Of a DNA stretch of 64,000 nt, positions 16,830 through 25,483 are shown in pieces. The notes beneath the pieces were generated by a model. That model did not search any database and was not told the origin of the DNA. It worked only from the letters and a program-made list of their open reading frames with translations. How positions within the stretch are numbered: the stretch's first letter is position 1; each line of letters begins with the position of its first letter. This DNA is from Halovibrio salipaludis (GTDB taxonomy: Bacteria; Pseudomonadota; Gammaproteobacteria; Pseudomonadales; Oleiphilaceae): NCBI RefSeq assembly GCF_002286965.1, contig NZ_NSKD01000010.1:1-64000 (forward strand). Direction: 5' to 3'. Made by a program: the position numbers and the translations under genes.

Positions 16830-17717
16830 GTGAATCAGTCACTATCAATGCGCACAGTGGTCGGGATGGTGCTCGTCGCATTCCTCTGGGCGATCTGTTT
16901 CCCCTTTATCGTCGTGGGCTTGCCAGACGCACCGCCGCTGCTTTTTGCTGCTTTGCGCGCCTTCCTGGCGGGCACTTGTCTGGTTCTGATCGCAATATAT
17001 ATGGGCGCTCGCGTCAACTATTCACCTCGGCAGTTACTGGTATTGGCGGTTATAGGGTTCAGTTATACCGGCATGGGACTTGGCGGTATGTTTCTTGGGG
17101 CCGGCAAATTGGGGCCTGGTGTTGCGACAGTTCTGGCTAATGCACAACCCTTATTTGCGGCAGTGTTGGCGGTCTTTATCATTAACGAGGTCATTACGGG
17201 GCGTGTATTTGCTGGGTTGCTTATCGGCTTTGTCGGGGTCGTGGTGCTCGCTACGCCTGAAATGGACTTTGGTGGCTCCCGATTCATAGGAGCGCTCTAT
17301 GTTCTTGGCGGTGCGATAGGAACAGCAGTAGGGAACGTCTTGCTGAAATATCAGGCAAGTGCTGATGACGTGTATTGGGCGATGGGTATTCAGCTTCTTA
17401 TCGGGTCAGTCTTTCTGGCTATTGCGTCTGTGAGTTTTGGCGAGAGCGTCGATATTGACTGGACCTGGTCCTTCGCGACAGCGCTGTTCGTACTGGCCGT
17501 TCCAGCTACGGCGTTAATGGTCGTGCTCTGGAATATTCTGCTGGCCAGTGCTCCCCTGAACCGGCTTAATTCATTTACCTTTCTGACCCCTGCGTTTGGC
17601 CTCCTTGTTGGCATACTTGCTTTTGATGAGACATTCAGCCTGGTCGAGATGGTCGGGATAGCGGTCACGATTGTCGGGTTGTTTATCGTTGTAAAGGCCC
17701 CTGAACCGAGGGGATAA
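16830..17717 (+). CDS. DMT-superfamily (EamA) transporter
   Basis: This is a 295-residue protein with ten membrane helices in two homologous halves, as in drug/metabolite exporters of the EamA type. FAALRAFLAGTCL and FLGAGKLGPGVATVLANAQP mark the first half; LNRLNSFTFLTPAFGLLVGILAFDE marks the second. The substrate is unknown. The gene has no strong ribosome site; GTG 16830 is chosen, though TTG 16827 and ATG 16848 are possible. Base composition is lower in G+C than the Complex-I-like operon, suggesting a separate origin. It is convergent with the phospholipase-D gene. Confidence 0.8.
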   Translation: MNQSLSMRTVVGMVLVAFLWAICFPFIVVGLPDAPPLLFAALRAFLAGTCLVLIAIYMGARVNYSPRQLLVLAVIGFSYTGMGLGGMFLGAGKLGPGVATVLANAQPLFAAVLAVFIINEVITGRVFAGLLIGFVGVVVLATPEMDFGGSRFIGALYVLGGAIGTAVGNVLLKYQASADDVYWAMGIQLLIGSVFLAIASVSFGESVDIDWTWSFATALFVLAVPATALMVVLWNILLASAPLNRLNSFTFLTPAFGLLVGILAFDETFSLVEMVGIAVTIVGLFIVVKAPEPRG

Positions 17718-17812
17718 TCGGGGCCGTCTTCCTGATTCATTGAAGCAGGGCTTGTTCAGGCACGACTCAGGAAAAGACAGAGTGTTCCATTTCCTATGTC
17801 CTCCTTTCAGGA

Positions 17813-18952
17813 TTAGAGCCAACGGCGAGCTGCCCAGGCCAGGAGCGCAAGCAGTCGGTCAGTCAGGGGGAGTCGCAGGCCTGAGCTGGCACCTAGTTCC
17901 TCTGCTTCTGCGAGATCTGTCTCGAATTGTCCTTCAAGGGCTGCTGCCAGTGAAGGTGACCTTGCGCAAAGATTGAGCTCGTGGTTCAGGAACAGGCTGC
18001 GATAGTCCATGTTGGCAGTACCCACACTGGCCCATTCACTGTCGACGGTCAGAGTCTTGGCGTGCAGCAGTCGCGGTCGATAGCCAAACACGCGTATGCC
18101 CTTACGCTGCAGGCGCCCCTGGATGCGTTGCGCGATCCAGCGTATGGGGGCAATGTCGTTTCTCAGAGGTACCAGTACGCGCACCGCCACGCCACGCCGT
18201 GCAGCGTGCTCCAGGGCCCTGAGGGTCCATTCGTCGGGAACGAGATAGGGCGTGGTCATCTCGATACGGCGCCTGGCCGAGCCAAACATGGAGGCGAAGA
18301 CACAGTGCAGTCGGTGCTGGCAGTCAGCTGACTTGTTGGGCAGTACAACTGCGCTGGGCGGTTCCGCGTCGAGTTCGCTGCGGAAAAGCTGGTCTTCCCA
18401 AAGCGCCTGGTAGGCATTTCGGGCCTGTCGGACCAGCGGGCCCGTCATTGCGACGTGAGTGTCGCGCCAGCGGCGTTCGCCGTATAGTTCCTGCGAGTTT
18501 TCCCGATGAATGTTGAAGCCACCGAGAAACGCTTTTCGTTCGTCCACGACCAGCAGTTTGCGGTGATTGCGCTGGTTGTAGTGTAACGGGCGCGACCAGT
18601 GCCAACGGTGGAACCAACGCAGCTCAATGCCACTGGTGCGCAGAAAATGATCGAGCCGGCGTGACACCCAGAACAGCGAGCCGGCGGCGTCCAGGTGAAG
18701 GCGAACACGCACACCGGCTTGTGCCCGCGCAGCCAATACCTCGGCAAATCGCCAGCCGATTTCGTCCTCGGCAAAGATATAGCTTTCCATGGCGACTTCA
18801 TCCTGGGCCTCGGCGATAGCCTGGATCATGGCGTCGTATAACAGGTCGCCTTCAGTGAAGAGCTGGAATGGCTCATCTCCCGGCATCAGCACAGGCGTGC
18901 AGAGTCGACGCCTGTGGGGTATCCAAAGGAAGTGATTTACGCGCACTGACAT
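17813..18952 (-). CDS. Phospholipase D-family protein, cardiolipin synthase-like
   Basis: The 379-residue protein has two HKD motifs: HRKLLVVD (followed by FLGGFN) and HAKTLTVD (followed by SVGTANMD). This is the arrangement of bacterial cardiolipin synthases of the ClsB type, without the N-terminal membrane helices of ClsA. It probably transfers a phosphatidyl group at the inner membrane. ATG 18952 is preferred: longer frames run back through the EamA gene. It overlaps the end of that gene by 16 bases and is the third gene of the CDF-EamA-PLD unit. Its presence in a metal regulon suggests membrane lipid adjustment. Confidence 0.8.
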   Translation of the reverse strand: MSVRVNHFLWIPHRRRLCTPVLMPGDEPFQLFTEGDLLYDAMIQAIAEAQDEVAMESYIFAEDEIGWRFAEVLAARAQAGVRVRLHLDAAGSLFWVSRRLDHFLRTSGIELRWFHRWHWSRPLHYNQRNHRKLLVVDERKAFLGGFNIHRENSQELYGERRWRDTHVAMTGPLVRQARNAYQALWEDQLFRSELDAEPPSAVVLPNKSADCQHRLHCVFASMFGSARRRIEMTTPYLVPDEWTLRALEHAARRGVAVRVLVPLRNDIAPIRWIAQRIQGRLQRKGIRVFGYRPRLLHAKTLTVDSEWASVGTANMDYRSLFLNHELNLCARSPSLAAALEGQFETDLAEAEELGASSGLRLPLTDRLLALLAWAARRWL

Positions 18953-19854
18953 GGATGCACGGCTCGTTTGCCTGTACCCCGCGACATTTCCCGGGTTAGC
19001 CAGAAGCCCGCTCCCAATAGTAACGCGCCACCATAGACCATACCCTGCGCCGGGACTTCGCTGAAGATCAGATATCCGAGGGTCGCTGCCACTACGGGCG
19101 AGACGATGATGTCCACCAGGGCATAGGTGTTGGCGTTCAGGGTTTTCAGAACGATCGAGATACCGAAGTAGGCAAATCCCGTGGATACTACCCCCAGGCA
19201 CAGGGCCCAGAGCATGATCGGCAGGTCCATGCCCAGCGGTTCGTAATGGATGGACCCATTGATATCGCCGGGGCCGAACAGGACGAGAAAGGGCGACAGA
19301 ATGATGGCGCCGGCCAACATGGACCAGGCAATGTCATTGCCTGTTTCGGTTTTCCCCTCGTAACGCATGTAGGTCACCATGGCCGCATAGACGGCACCGT
19401 CCGCCAGTGCCACCAGGTTCCCCAGCATGTGGCTGCCTTCGAGCGGTTTGGCCAGCACAATGCCAGTAATAGCCAGGGCAAAGATCAGGATATAGTTCCT
19501 TTTGGCCTTCTCGCCCAGAAACAGCCAGGAAAAGATAAAGGTGAAAAAGGGCGCAATGCTCCAGAAAATCACCACGTTCGCTATGGGAGCAACCGTCATG
19601 GCGAAGTTGAAGACGCTGATCTGAAGCGCGATCAGCAGGCCGATGATGGCGGTGTCCTTCATGTTGTCCCTTGGAAAACGCAGGCGGGCACCTGTCGTCA
19701 GGGGCATGGCCACCGTCAGAAAGACGGCGGCGAACGTCAGCGCATAGAAATTCAGCGTCTGGATCGGGATCCGACCATCGGTGAGTTTTACGAAGACACC
19801 GATGGTTGCTTCGGACAGCGTGATCAACAGAAGCAGAAGCGCGGTTCTCATCAC
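18937..19854 (-). CDS. EamA/DMT-family transporter
   Basis: A 305-residue protein with ten membrane helices and the two-half layout of EamA transporters (SEATIGVFVKLTDGRIP in helix 1; LNANTYALVDIIVSPVVAATLGYLIFSE in the second half, written here in one short stretch as ALVDIIVSPVVA). The tail has CQCA after a His (HPCQCA), a possible metal-binding end. The substrate is unknown. It overlaps the CDF gene by four bases (ATGA) and the phospholipase-D gene by 16, so the three are co-transcribed. Confidence 0.82.
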   Translation of the reverse strand: MMRTALLLLLITLSEATIGVFVKLTDGRIPIQTLNFYALTFAAVFLTVAMPLTTGARLRFPRDNMKDTAIIGLLIALQISVFNFAMTVAPIANVVIFWSIAPFFTFIFSWLFLGEKAKRNYILIFALAITGIVLAKPLEGSHMLGNLVALADGAVYAAMVTYMRYEGKTETGNDIAWSMLAGAIILSPFLVLFGPGDINGSIHYEPLGMDLPIMLWALCLGVVSTGFAYFGISIVLKTLNANTYALVDIIVSPVVAATLGYLIFSEVPAQGMVYGGALLLGAGFWLTREMSRGTGKRAVHPCQCA

Positions 19855-20807
19855 GATTTCTGGTGTCCCTTGGTGCGGGTCACATCAATGTCTTTCGCGC
19901 CTGATTCATCCAGGCAGGCGGTTTCCACCTGAAGGGTGACAAAAAAGAAGCCAAACTTTGACCTCAGCATGTCGTGGGCCGATTTAAGCACTGCCTGCGG
20001 ATCCGCGCCGTTGCTCGTGCGCAAGTGGCCGGAAAACACATAACGGCCACTGGTGAGCGCCCAGGCATGCACATGATGGGCATTGGCCACACCGTCCAGC
20101 TCTTCAAGCGCTTGAACCACTTCGGCAAGACTGAGGTCCGCCGGGGTGCCTTCCATGAGCAGGTGCATGGCATCCCGAAGGACGCCCCAGCTTGCCCAGA
20201 GCAGGACGAAGCCGAAGCCCATGCCCAGAATTGGATCAATCAGCAGGAAGCCAGTGAAATGAATGACCAGGGCGGCGACGATAATGATCAGGCTGCCGAC
20301 AAAGGTCTGGATGATGTGCCAGAGCGCACCTTTAACGTTCAGGTCGCTGCGGCTCTGTTTCCAGATCAGGCTGAGGGAAATGATCTCCGTGACCAGGCCG
20401 CCTGCCGCCGCCCAGAGCATGGGGGCTGGCGGCAGTTCGATAGGCTCGGCCAGGCGGAAGGCACCCATGACGATGACGATCAGGGCCATGCCCAATAGAA
20501 ACCCACCGTTGACCAGTGCCCCGATAATCTCTGCGCGATACCAACCGAAACTGCGGTCTTCGTCCGCCGGGCGGCGCGCCAGGCGCGCTGCCAGAATGGC
20601 TACCAGAACGCCACCCACAGCGGAGAATGTATGGAAGGCATCGGAAATGACGGCAATGGATCCGGTCCAGAGCCCGATGCCCATTTCGACGATGAAATAG
20701 ATCCCGGTGAGCCAGGCTGAAATAGCCATGCCCCGGCCACTGGAGGGCATGTGGCCTGCGTGTCCGGCGTGCCCTGAGTGGCCGCCATGATTTGAATCCA
20801 TACCCAT
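19851..20807 (-). CDS. Cation diffusion facilitator with altered metal site
   Basis: This is a 318-residue CzcD-like exporter with six membrane helices and a His/Gly-rich N-terminus (HGGHSGHAGHAGH). CDF proteins exchange cytoplasmic Zn, Co, Cd or similar ions for protons. Here helix 2 reads SDAFHTFSAVGG, where the family has D-x-x-H-x-x-x-D, so the second Asp is Ala. Helix 5 reads LWHIIQTFVGS, where H-x-x-x-D is usual, so that Asp is Thr. Two expected ligands are missing, which suggests a different ion. AGAGGACA precedes the ATG. It leads a three-gene operon behind the operator at 20912-20935. Confidence 0.85.
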   Translation of the reverse strand: MGMDSNHGGHSGHAGHAGHMPSSGRGMAISAWLTGIYFIVEMGIGLWTGSIAVISDAFHTFSAVGGVLVAILAARLARRPADEDRSFGWYRAEIIGALVNGGFLLGMALIVIVMGAFRLAEPIELPPAPMLWAAAGGLVTEIISLSLIWKQSRSDLNVKGALWHIIQTFVGSLIIIVAALVIHFTGFLLIDPILGMGFGFVLLWASWGVLRDAMHLLMEGTPADLSLAEVVQALEELDGVANAHHVHAWALTSGRYVFSGHLRTSNGADPQAVLKSAHDMLRSKFGFFFVTLQVETACLDESGAKDIDVTRTKGHQKS

Positions 20808-20911
20808 TGTCCTCTTCTAACTTTCCACCATGAATAGAGCTGAAGAACGCGCTTACTTGCCATCAGGGGCTTCCGGTAGTAGCAAGCCTGTTATCCGGCT
20901 CCTGAACTTAA

Positions 20912-20935
20912 CGGTTGAAGCTGAACTGAGGCTGA
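20912..20935 (-). promoter_or_regulatory. Candidate CopR-type operator before the CDF operon
   Basis: Reading the minus strand, TCAG at 20935-20932 is followed 11 bases later by TCAG at 20924-20921 and then CTTCAACCG. It points to the CDF gene, start 20807. With the plus-strand copy at 20969-20992 it makes a second divergent pair. Confidence 0.6.
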
Positions 20936-20968
20936 CACTGAACGAAGGGCTCAGTCAGCGTCACTTCG

Positions 20969-20992
20969 TCAGTTTCACGTCAGCTTCCTGTG
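20969..20992 (+). promoter_or_regulatory. Candidate CopR-type operator before copA
   Basis: CGTCAG occurs twice with an 11-base period (TCAG at 20969 and 20980), followed by CTTCCTGTG. The copA start is 65 bases downstream. Two more TCAG at 20951 and 20955 lie just upstream and may widen the binding region. Confidence 0.7.
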
Positions 20993-21057
20993 CAATGCTC
21001 CCCACCTCAACATCAACAGTCCGTAGCAAAGTCAGGGGGAATGAGGGAGTTTTGACT

Positions 21058-22854
21058 ATGCACAACGATCAGCATCCCGGCCGCCGTTCACTCTCGCGTC
21101 GGGATATCATCCGAACCGGGACATCCATGGGGCTGATGCTCGGCCTGGGCAGCCTGCTGCCCGGCTATGCCCTGGGTCTGACCGGTAACCAGGAGCTTAC
21201 ACGCCGTACCGAGGGCAACACGGACATCTATGAGCTGACCATTGACCGTACGCCCCTGACCATCGACGGGCGCAGAAGCGTCCAGCCGATCACGGTCAAC
21301 GGCTCTCTGCCGGCTCCGCTGATCCGCCTGCGCGAGGGCCGTGAGGCTGTGCTCCGGGTGACCAATAAGCTTGATGAGCCTACCTCCATCCACTGGCACG
21401 GCATCCTTCTGCCGTTTGAAATGGATGGTGTGCCGGGGGTCAGCTTTGCAGGCATCGCCCCCGGGGAGACCTTTGAGTACCGCTATCCCGTACGCCAGAG
21501 CGGGACCTACTGGTACCACAGCCATTCCGGGCTTCAGGAGCAGCTGGGCCATTACGGACCCCTGATCGTGGATCCGGCGGAGCCGGAGCCCTTCGAGTAC
21601 GATCGCGAATACGTGATCGTGCTTTCCGACTGGACCTTCAATGATCCGGCCGAGGTCATGCGCAATCTCAAAGTGGCCGAAGGCTACTACAACTACAACC
21701 GGCGCACGGTGGCCGACTTCTTCGAGGATGTGGCCAACCTGGGATGGAGTGCCGCCTGGGAGAAGGCCGGCATGTGGGGCCGTATGCGCATGACGCCCAG
21801 GGACATCCTGGATGTCACCGGTGCCGAGTACACCTACCTGATGAATGGCCTGTCGCCGGATGGCAACTGGACCGGCCTCTTTGAGCCGGGCGAGAAAGTG
21901 CGCCTGCGCGTGATCAATGCCTCGGCCATGTCCATCTTCGATGTGCGCATTCCCGGGCTCCCCATGACGGTTGTCGAAGCCGACGGCCAGAAGGTCGAAC
22001 CGGTGGAAACCGATGAGTTCCGCATCGGTGTGGCCGAGACTTACGACGTCATCGTTGAGCCGCAGGACGAGGCCCATACCCTGTTCGCCCAGTCCCAGGA
22101 CCGCTCCGGCTTCACCCGTGGCACCCTGGCCGTGCGCGAGGGCATGGAGGCGCCGGTGCCGGACCTCTACCCGCGCACCGAGCGCGGTATGGCGGCCATG
22201 GGTATGGCCGGTCACGGTGACGGCGGAATGGACCATGGTTCCATGGAAGGAATGGATGGTATGCACGAGGGCAGCGCCGGCATGAACGGGATGAAGCATG
22301 GCGACGAGAAACAGCCGCCGATAGCAGATCGCCAGATCTCGCATGGCCCGGACAACCACGGCGCCGGTGCCGCCATGGTGGCAAGCAACCCGAGGCCGAG
22401 ACTCGATGATCCCGGCGTGGGCTTTGAGCACGTGGAGCACCGGGTACTGACCTATGACCAGCTCCGGGGCCTGCACGCCTGGCCGGATGAGCGCGAACCC
22501 CAGCGCGAGGTGGAACTGCACCTGACCGGCAACATGGAGCGTTACATGTGGTCCTTCGACGGGCAGAAGTTCTCGGAAGTGGACGGGCCCGTTCCTTTCC
22601 GCCACGGCGAGCGTCTGCGCCTGATCCTGGTCAACGACACCATGATGGATCACCCCATCCACCTTCACGGCATGTGGATGGAACTGGAGACGGGCAATGA
22701 TGGCTACCGGCCCCGCAAGCACACCCTGCTGGTCAAGCCCGGGGAAATGATCTCGGCACAGATTACGCCGGAGCATGAGGGTGACTGGGCTTTCCACTGC
22801 CATCTTCTCTATCACATGAAGGCGGGGATGTTCCGCGTGGTGTCCGTTCAATGA
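21058..22854 (+). CDS. copA: CopA multicopper oxidase (periplasmic copper resistance)
   Basis: This 598-residue protein oxidises Cu(I) in the periplasm. A twin-arginine signal (LSRRDIIRTG plus hydrophobic segment ending GYALG) shows folded export. Copper ligands are visible: SIHWHGILLP and YWYHSHSGLQEQ near the N-terminus, DHPIHLHGMWMEL and WAFHCHLLYHMKAGM near the C-terminus. These give one type-1 and a trinuclear site. A Met/His/Gly-rich insert (about residues 380-425) is typical of PcoA/CopA. ATG 21058 lies behind GAGGGAG; a longer frame from 20830 lacks a signal start. First gene of copABRS. Confidence 0.93.
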   Translation: MHNDQHPGRRSLSRRDIIRTGTSMGLMLGLGSLLPGYALGLTGNQELTRRTEGNTDIYELTIDRTPLTIDGRRSVQPITVNGSLPAPLIRLREGREAVLRVTNKLDEPTSIHWHGILLPFEMDGVPGVSFAGIAPGETFEYRYPVRQSGTYWYHSHSGLQEQLGHYGPLIVDPAEPEPFEYDREYVIVLSDWTFNDPAEVMRNLKVAEGYYNYNRRTVADFFEDVANLGWSAAWEKAGMWGRMRMTPRDILDVTGAEYTYLMNGLSPDGNWTGLFEPGEKVRLRVINASAMSIFDVRIPGLPMTVVEADGQKVEPVETDEFRIGVAETYDVIVEPQDEAHTLFAQSQDRSGFTRGTLAVREGMEAPVPDLYPRTERGMAAMGMAGHGDGGMDHGSMEGMDGMHEGSAGMNGMKHGDEKQPPIADRQISHGPDNHGAGAAMVASNPRPRLDDPGVGFEHVEHRVLTYDQLRGLHAWPDEREPQREVELHLTGNMERYMWSFDGQKFSEVDGPVPFRHGERLRLILVNDTMMDHPIHLHGMWMELETGNDGYRPRKHTLLVKPGEMISAQITPEHEGDWAFHCHLLYHMKAGMFRVVSVQ

Positions 22855-22877
22855 GTGCGCAGTACAGGAGGAACAAC

Positions 22878-23654
22878 ATGGCTGTTAAACACGTTCGTTC
22901 CACGGCCCTGGTCGTCCTGGGCCTGATGGTGCCGGCAACCGGCGCTGTCGCACAGGGTGTGGGCCCAGAGGCAGAGCCGGACTGGTCGCTCCCGGTGCAT
23001 GATGATGTGGCCTATGGCCAGCTTCTGATGGACCGCTTTGAATACCAGGCTGGTGACGACGAGGATGTCTTTGCCTGGGAGGGGCAGGCCTGGTGGGGCG
23101 GTGATACCCATCGTCTGGTGGTCGACTCCGAGGGTGAGGCGCTCGTCTCGGGTGGCGATGGCGGCGAAGTGGAGAGCTTTGACGTCCAGTACGGCTACGG
23201 TTTCAGTTCCTACTGGCAGGCCAAGGCCGGGCTGGGATACCAGACCACCTTTGGCCCGGGGCCTGATCGTAACCGGGGCTCTGCCGTCATCGGCGTTCAG
23301 GGGCTGGCCCCCTACTGGTTCGAGGTGGACACAGGCCTTCGCGTCAGTGAGGATGGCGATGCGGTGGCCGAATTCGAGGGTGAGTACGACTGGCTCTTGA
23401 CCCAGCGCCTGATCCTGCAGGGCCGGGCGGAAACCAGCTACGCGTTCAGCGAGGTGCGTGAGTTTGGTGTGGGTGAGGGCCTGAACGGGCTGACACTGGG
23501 CCTGCGCCTGCGTTACGAGGTGGCCCGGGAATTCGCGCCCTACATCGGCGTGCGCTGGCAGGACCAGTACGGGGACACGGCTGACCTGACCCGTGCGGAA
23601 GGTGAGGACACGGAGAAGACATCACTGGTGGCCGGTGTGCGCTGGTGGTTCTGA
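22878..23654 (+). CDS. copB: CopB outer-membrane copper resistance protein
   Basis: This 258-residue protein has a signal peptide (STALVVLGLMVPATGAVAQG) and a C-terminal beta-barrel of the CopB/PcoB family, ending in Phe (GVRWWF) as outer-membrane proteins do. Family motifs include FEYQAGDDEDVFAWEGQAWWG, here spread over residues 55-75, and FAPYIGVRWQDQYGDT. The Met-rich N-terminal repeats found in many CopB proteins are absent; the Met/His-rich proteins encoded nearby may replace them. ATG 22878 has AGGAGGAAC directly ahead and is preferred over 22851, which overlaps copA. Confidence 0.9.
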   Translation: MAVKHVRSTALVVLGLMVPATGAVAQGVGPEAEPDWSLPVHDDVAYGQLLMDRFEYQAGDDEDVFAWEGQAWWGGDTHRLVVDSEGEALVSGGDGGEVESFDVQYGYGFSSYWQAKAGLGYQTTFGPGPDRNRGSAVIGVQGLAPYWFEVDTGLRVSEDGDAVAEFEGEYDWLLTQRLILQGRAETSYAFSEVREFGVGEGLNGLTLGLRLRYEVAREFAPYIGVRWQDQYGDTADLTRAEGEDTEKTSLVAGVRWWF

Positions 23655-23663
23655 TGGAGACCG

Positions 23664-24329
23664 ATGCGACTGCTCCTGGTAGAGGATGACCAACTCCTGT
23701 GTGACAGCCTGAGCCGACAGCTTGAGGCAGCAGGATTTACTGTGGACACAATCGGCACTGCTTCGGGCGCGGCGCACCTTGCCCCTCAGGAGGATTACCG
23801 GGCGGTTGTGCTGGACCTCGGCCTGCCGGATGGCAGTGGGCTGGACCTCCTGAGCCGGTGGCGGAGCGCCGGACTCGGCCTTCCGGTCATGATCCTGACC
23901 GCCAGAGGGGATTGGCAGGACAAGGTGAGCGGCCTCAAGGCAGGCGCCGATGACTACCTGGCGAAACCGTTTCAGGTGGAGGAGCTTGTTGCGCGGCTCC
24001 AGGCGCTGATCCGGCGCAGTGAGGGGCGTGTGGACACCCGCCTCCAGGTAGGGGGGTTCGTGCTGGACGAATACCGTCAGGCGCTCACAACACCGGACGG
24101 GGCAACAGAAACCCTGACCGGGACCGAATTCCGTCTTCTGCGCTGTCTCATGAGCCGTCCCGGACAGCTGTTTTCGAAGGAGCAATTGCTGGAGCAGGTC
24201 TACAGCCTGGATCATAGCCCCAGCCTCAACGCCATCGAGGCCTATATCCGCCGCCTCCGGAAACGGGTGGGGCATGATACCATCGTGACCCGTCGCGGGC
24301 AGGGGTATGCGTTCCATGCGCCGCATTGA
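23664..24329 (+). CDS. copR: CopR-like response regulator (OmpR/PhoB class)
   Basis: This protein of 221 residues has a receiver domain (acid pocket EDD near the start, phospho-acceptor Asp in VVLDLGLPDG, Lys in LAKPFQ) and a winged-helix DNA-binding domain (LTGTEFRLLRCLMSRPGQLFS in two runs, ending RRGQGYAF). The sequence is close to the QseB/PmrA/CopR group. Regulators of this class bind two direct repeats spaced 10-11 bases, which is what the seven TCAG elements in this window offer. It follows copB by nine bases with GGAG ahead of ATG, and overlaps the kinase gene. Confidence 0.9.
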   Translation: MRLLLVEDDQLLCDSLSRQLEAAGFTVDTIGTASGAAHLAPQEDYRAVVLDLGLPDGSGLDLLSRWRSAGLGLPVMILTARGDWQDKVSGLKAGADDYLAKPFQVEELVARLQALIRRSEGRVDTRLQVGGFVLDEYRQALTTPDGATETLTGTEFRLLRCLMSRPGQLFSKEQLLEQVYSLDHSPSLNAIEAYIRRLRKRVGHDTIVTRRGQGYAFHAPH

Positions 24330-25395
24330 TCCCTGCCGCTCGATAAGAGGCATGCTCCTGGTCCTGCTTCTCCCTGCCGCGATTGGGCTGATGGGGGCGG
24401 CCTGGGTGATTCACGGCATGCTGCTTGACCGGATGGTCAGCAACTTTGTGGAGACGCATCTCCAGGGCGATCACCCCGAGACAATGACTTCCGATAACGT
24501 CGCCAGTCTCAATGCGGGGCAGCGGGAGCTGCACTGGTGGACCGCCGGTGTGTCTGTGCTGCTGCTGGCGCTGCTGGCAGCGGCTATCTGGTTTGCCATC
24601 CGGATTGCGCTGCGTTCCGTTCACCGCCTCAAGGCAGCTCTGCGCGCGCTGCAGCAGGGCGAACGTGAGCGGCTGGACGTAGACGCGCCAGAGGAATTCC
24701 AGTCGCTGGTGGATGAACTCAACCGGTTACTGGAAAGCCTGGAGCATCGCCTCGACCGGTCGCGGGACGCGCTCGCCAACCTCTCCCACAGCGTTAAGAC
24801 ACCGATTGCCGCGGTACGCCAGGTTCTGGAAGACCCCGGGAGAGAGCTTGATGCCGACCTGAGAGCCCAGCTGGCACGCCGGCTTTCCGAGATTGATCGT
24901 CAGCTCGAGGCGGAAATGCGCCGCAGTCGTTTTGCCGGTGCCCAGGCCGGACGGGGTGCCTGCCCGGTCACTCAGGCCAGGGACCTGCTCTGGATGCTGG
25001 GGCGTCTCTACCCGGAGCGTGACTTCGAGCTGGATACCGACCTGAGTGAAGACCGGCGCTGGCCGATGGAGGAGCAGGACCTGAATGAGTTGCTCGGCAA
25101 CCTGTTGGACAACGCCGGTAAGTGGGCGGAACGTCGCGTCCTGCTGAGCCTGGTCGAGACGCCGGACTGGCTTGAGATTCAGGTGGCGGATGATGGTCAG
25201 GGGGTTCCGGAGGATCAGTTACAGCGACTCGGGACTCGTGGGCTGCGCCTGGATGAACAGGCGCCGGGGCATGGTCTGGGGTTGGCCATAGTTCGGGATA
25301 CGGTCTCCCGGTATGGAGGTGATGTCGTATTCAGCTCTCGGATGCAGGGCGGCCTCTGTGTTCAGGTCCGGCTGCCAAGCGTGATGGCTCTGTAA
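24307..25395 (+). CDS. copS: CopS-like sensor histidine kinase
   Basis: This is a 362-residue inner-membrane kinase that partners the preceding regulator. Two membrane helices (about residues 16-40 and 80-102) enclose a short periplasmic loop of about 40 residues containing His and Met (QGDHPETM). HAMP-like linker, then the phospho-acceptor His in NLSHSVKTPIAAVR, the N box ELLGNLLDNAGKW and the G boxes DDGQGVPE and GHGLGLAIV. The sensing loop is shorter than in PcoS/CusS. The start overlaps copR by 23 bases; ATG 24316 is an alternative. Confidence 0.88.
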   Translation: MRSMRRIDPCRSIRGMLLVLLLPAAIGLMGAAWVIHGMLLDRMVSNFVETHLQGDHPETMTSDNVASLNAGQRELHWWTAGVSVLLLALLAAAIWFAIRIALRSVHRLKAALRALQQGERERLDVDAPEEFQSLVDELNRLLESLEHRLDRSRDALANLSHSVKTPIAAVRQVLEDPGRELDADLRAQLARRLSEIDRQLEAEMRRSRFAGAQAGRGACPVTQARDLLWMLGRLYPERDFELDTDLSEDRRWPMEEQDLNELLGNLLDNAGKWAERRVLLSLVETPDWLEIQVADDGQGVPEDQLQRLGTRGLRLDEQAPGHGLGLAIVRDTVSRYGGDVVFSSRMQGGLCVQVRLPSVMAL

Positions 25396-25416
25396 CCCAC
25401 TGAAGGTAACATTCCG

Positions 25417-25440
25417 TCAGCTTCAATTCAGGTTGGTGTG
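25417..25440 (+). promoter_or_regulatory. Candidate CopR-type operator before the copper efflux cluster
   Basis: TCAG at 25417-25420 and 25428-25431 have an 11-base period and are followed by GTTGGTGTG. GATTGTATGG just beyond may hold the -10 element. The next gene starts at 25484, 43 bases downstream. Confidence 0.68.
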
Positions 25441-25483
25441 ATTGTATGGGTTTGAAATAAACAGTGACAAAGGAGAGGTTCTG

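Noticed and set aside
21088-22851. 587-codon minus-strand open frame across copA
   Set aside because: It is a shadow in high-G+C coding DNA; copA has a Tat signal and copper ligands.
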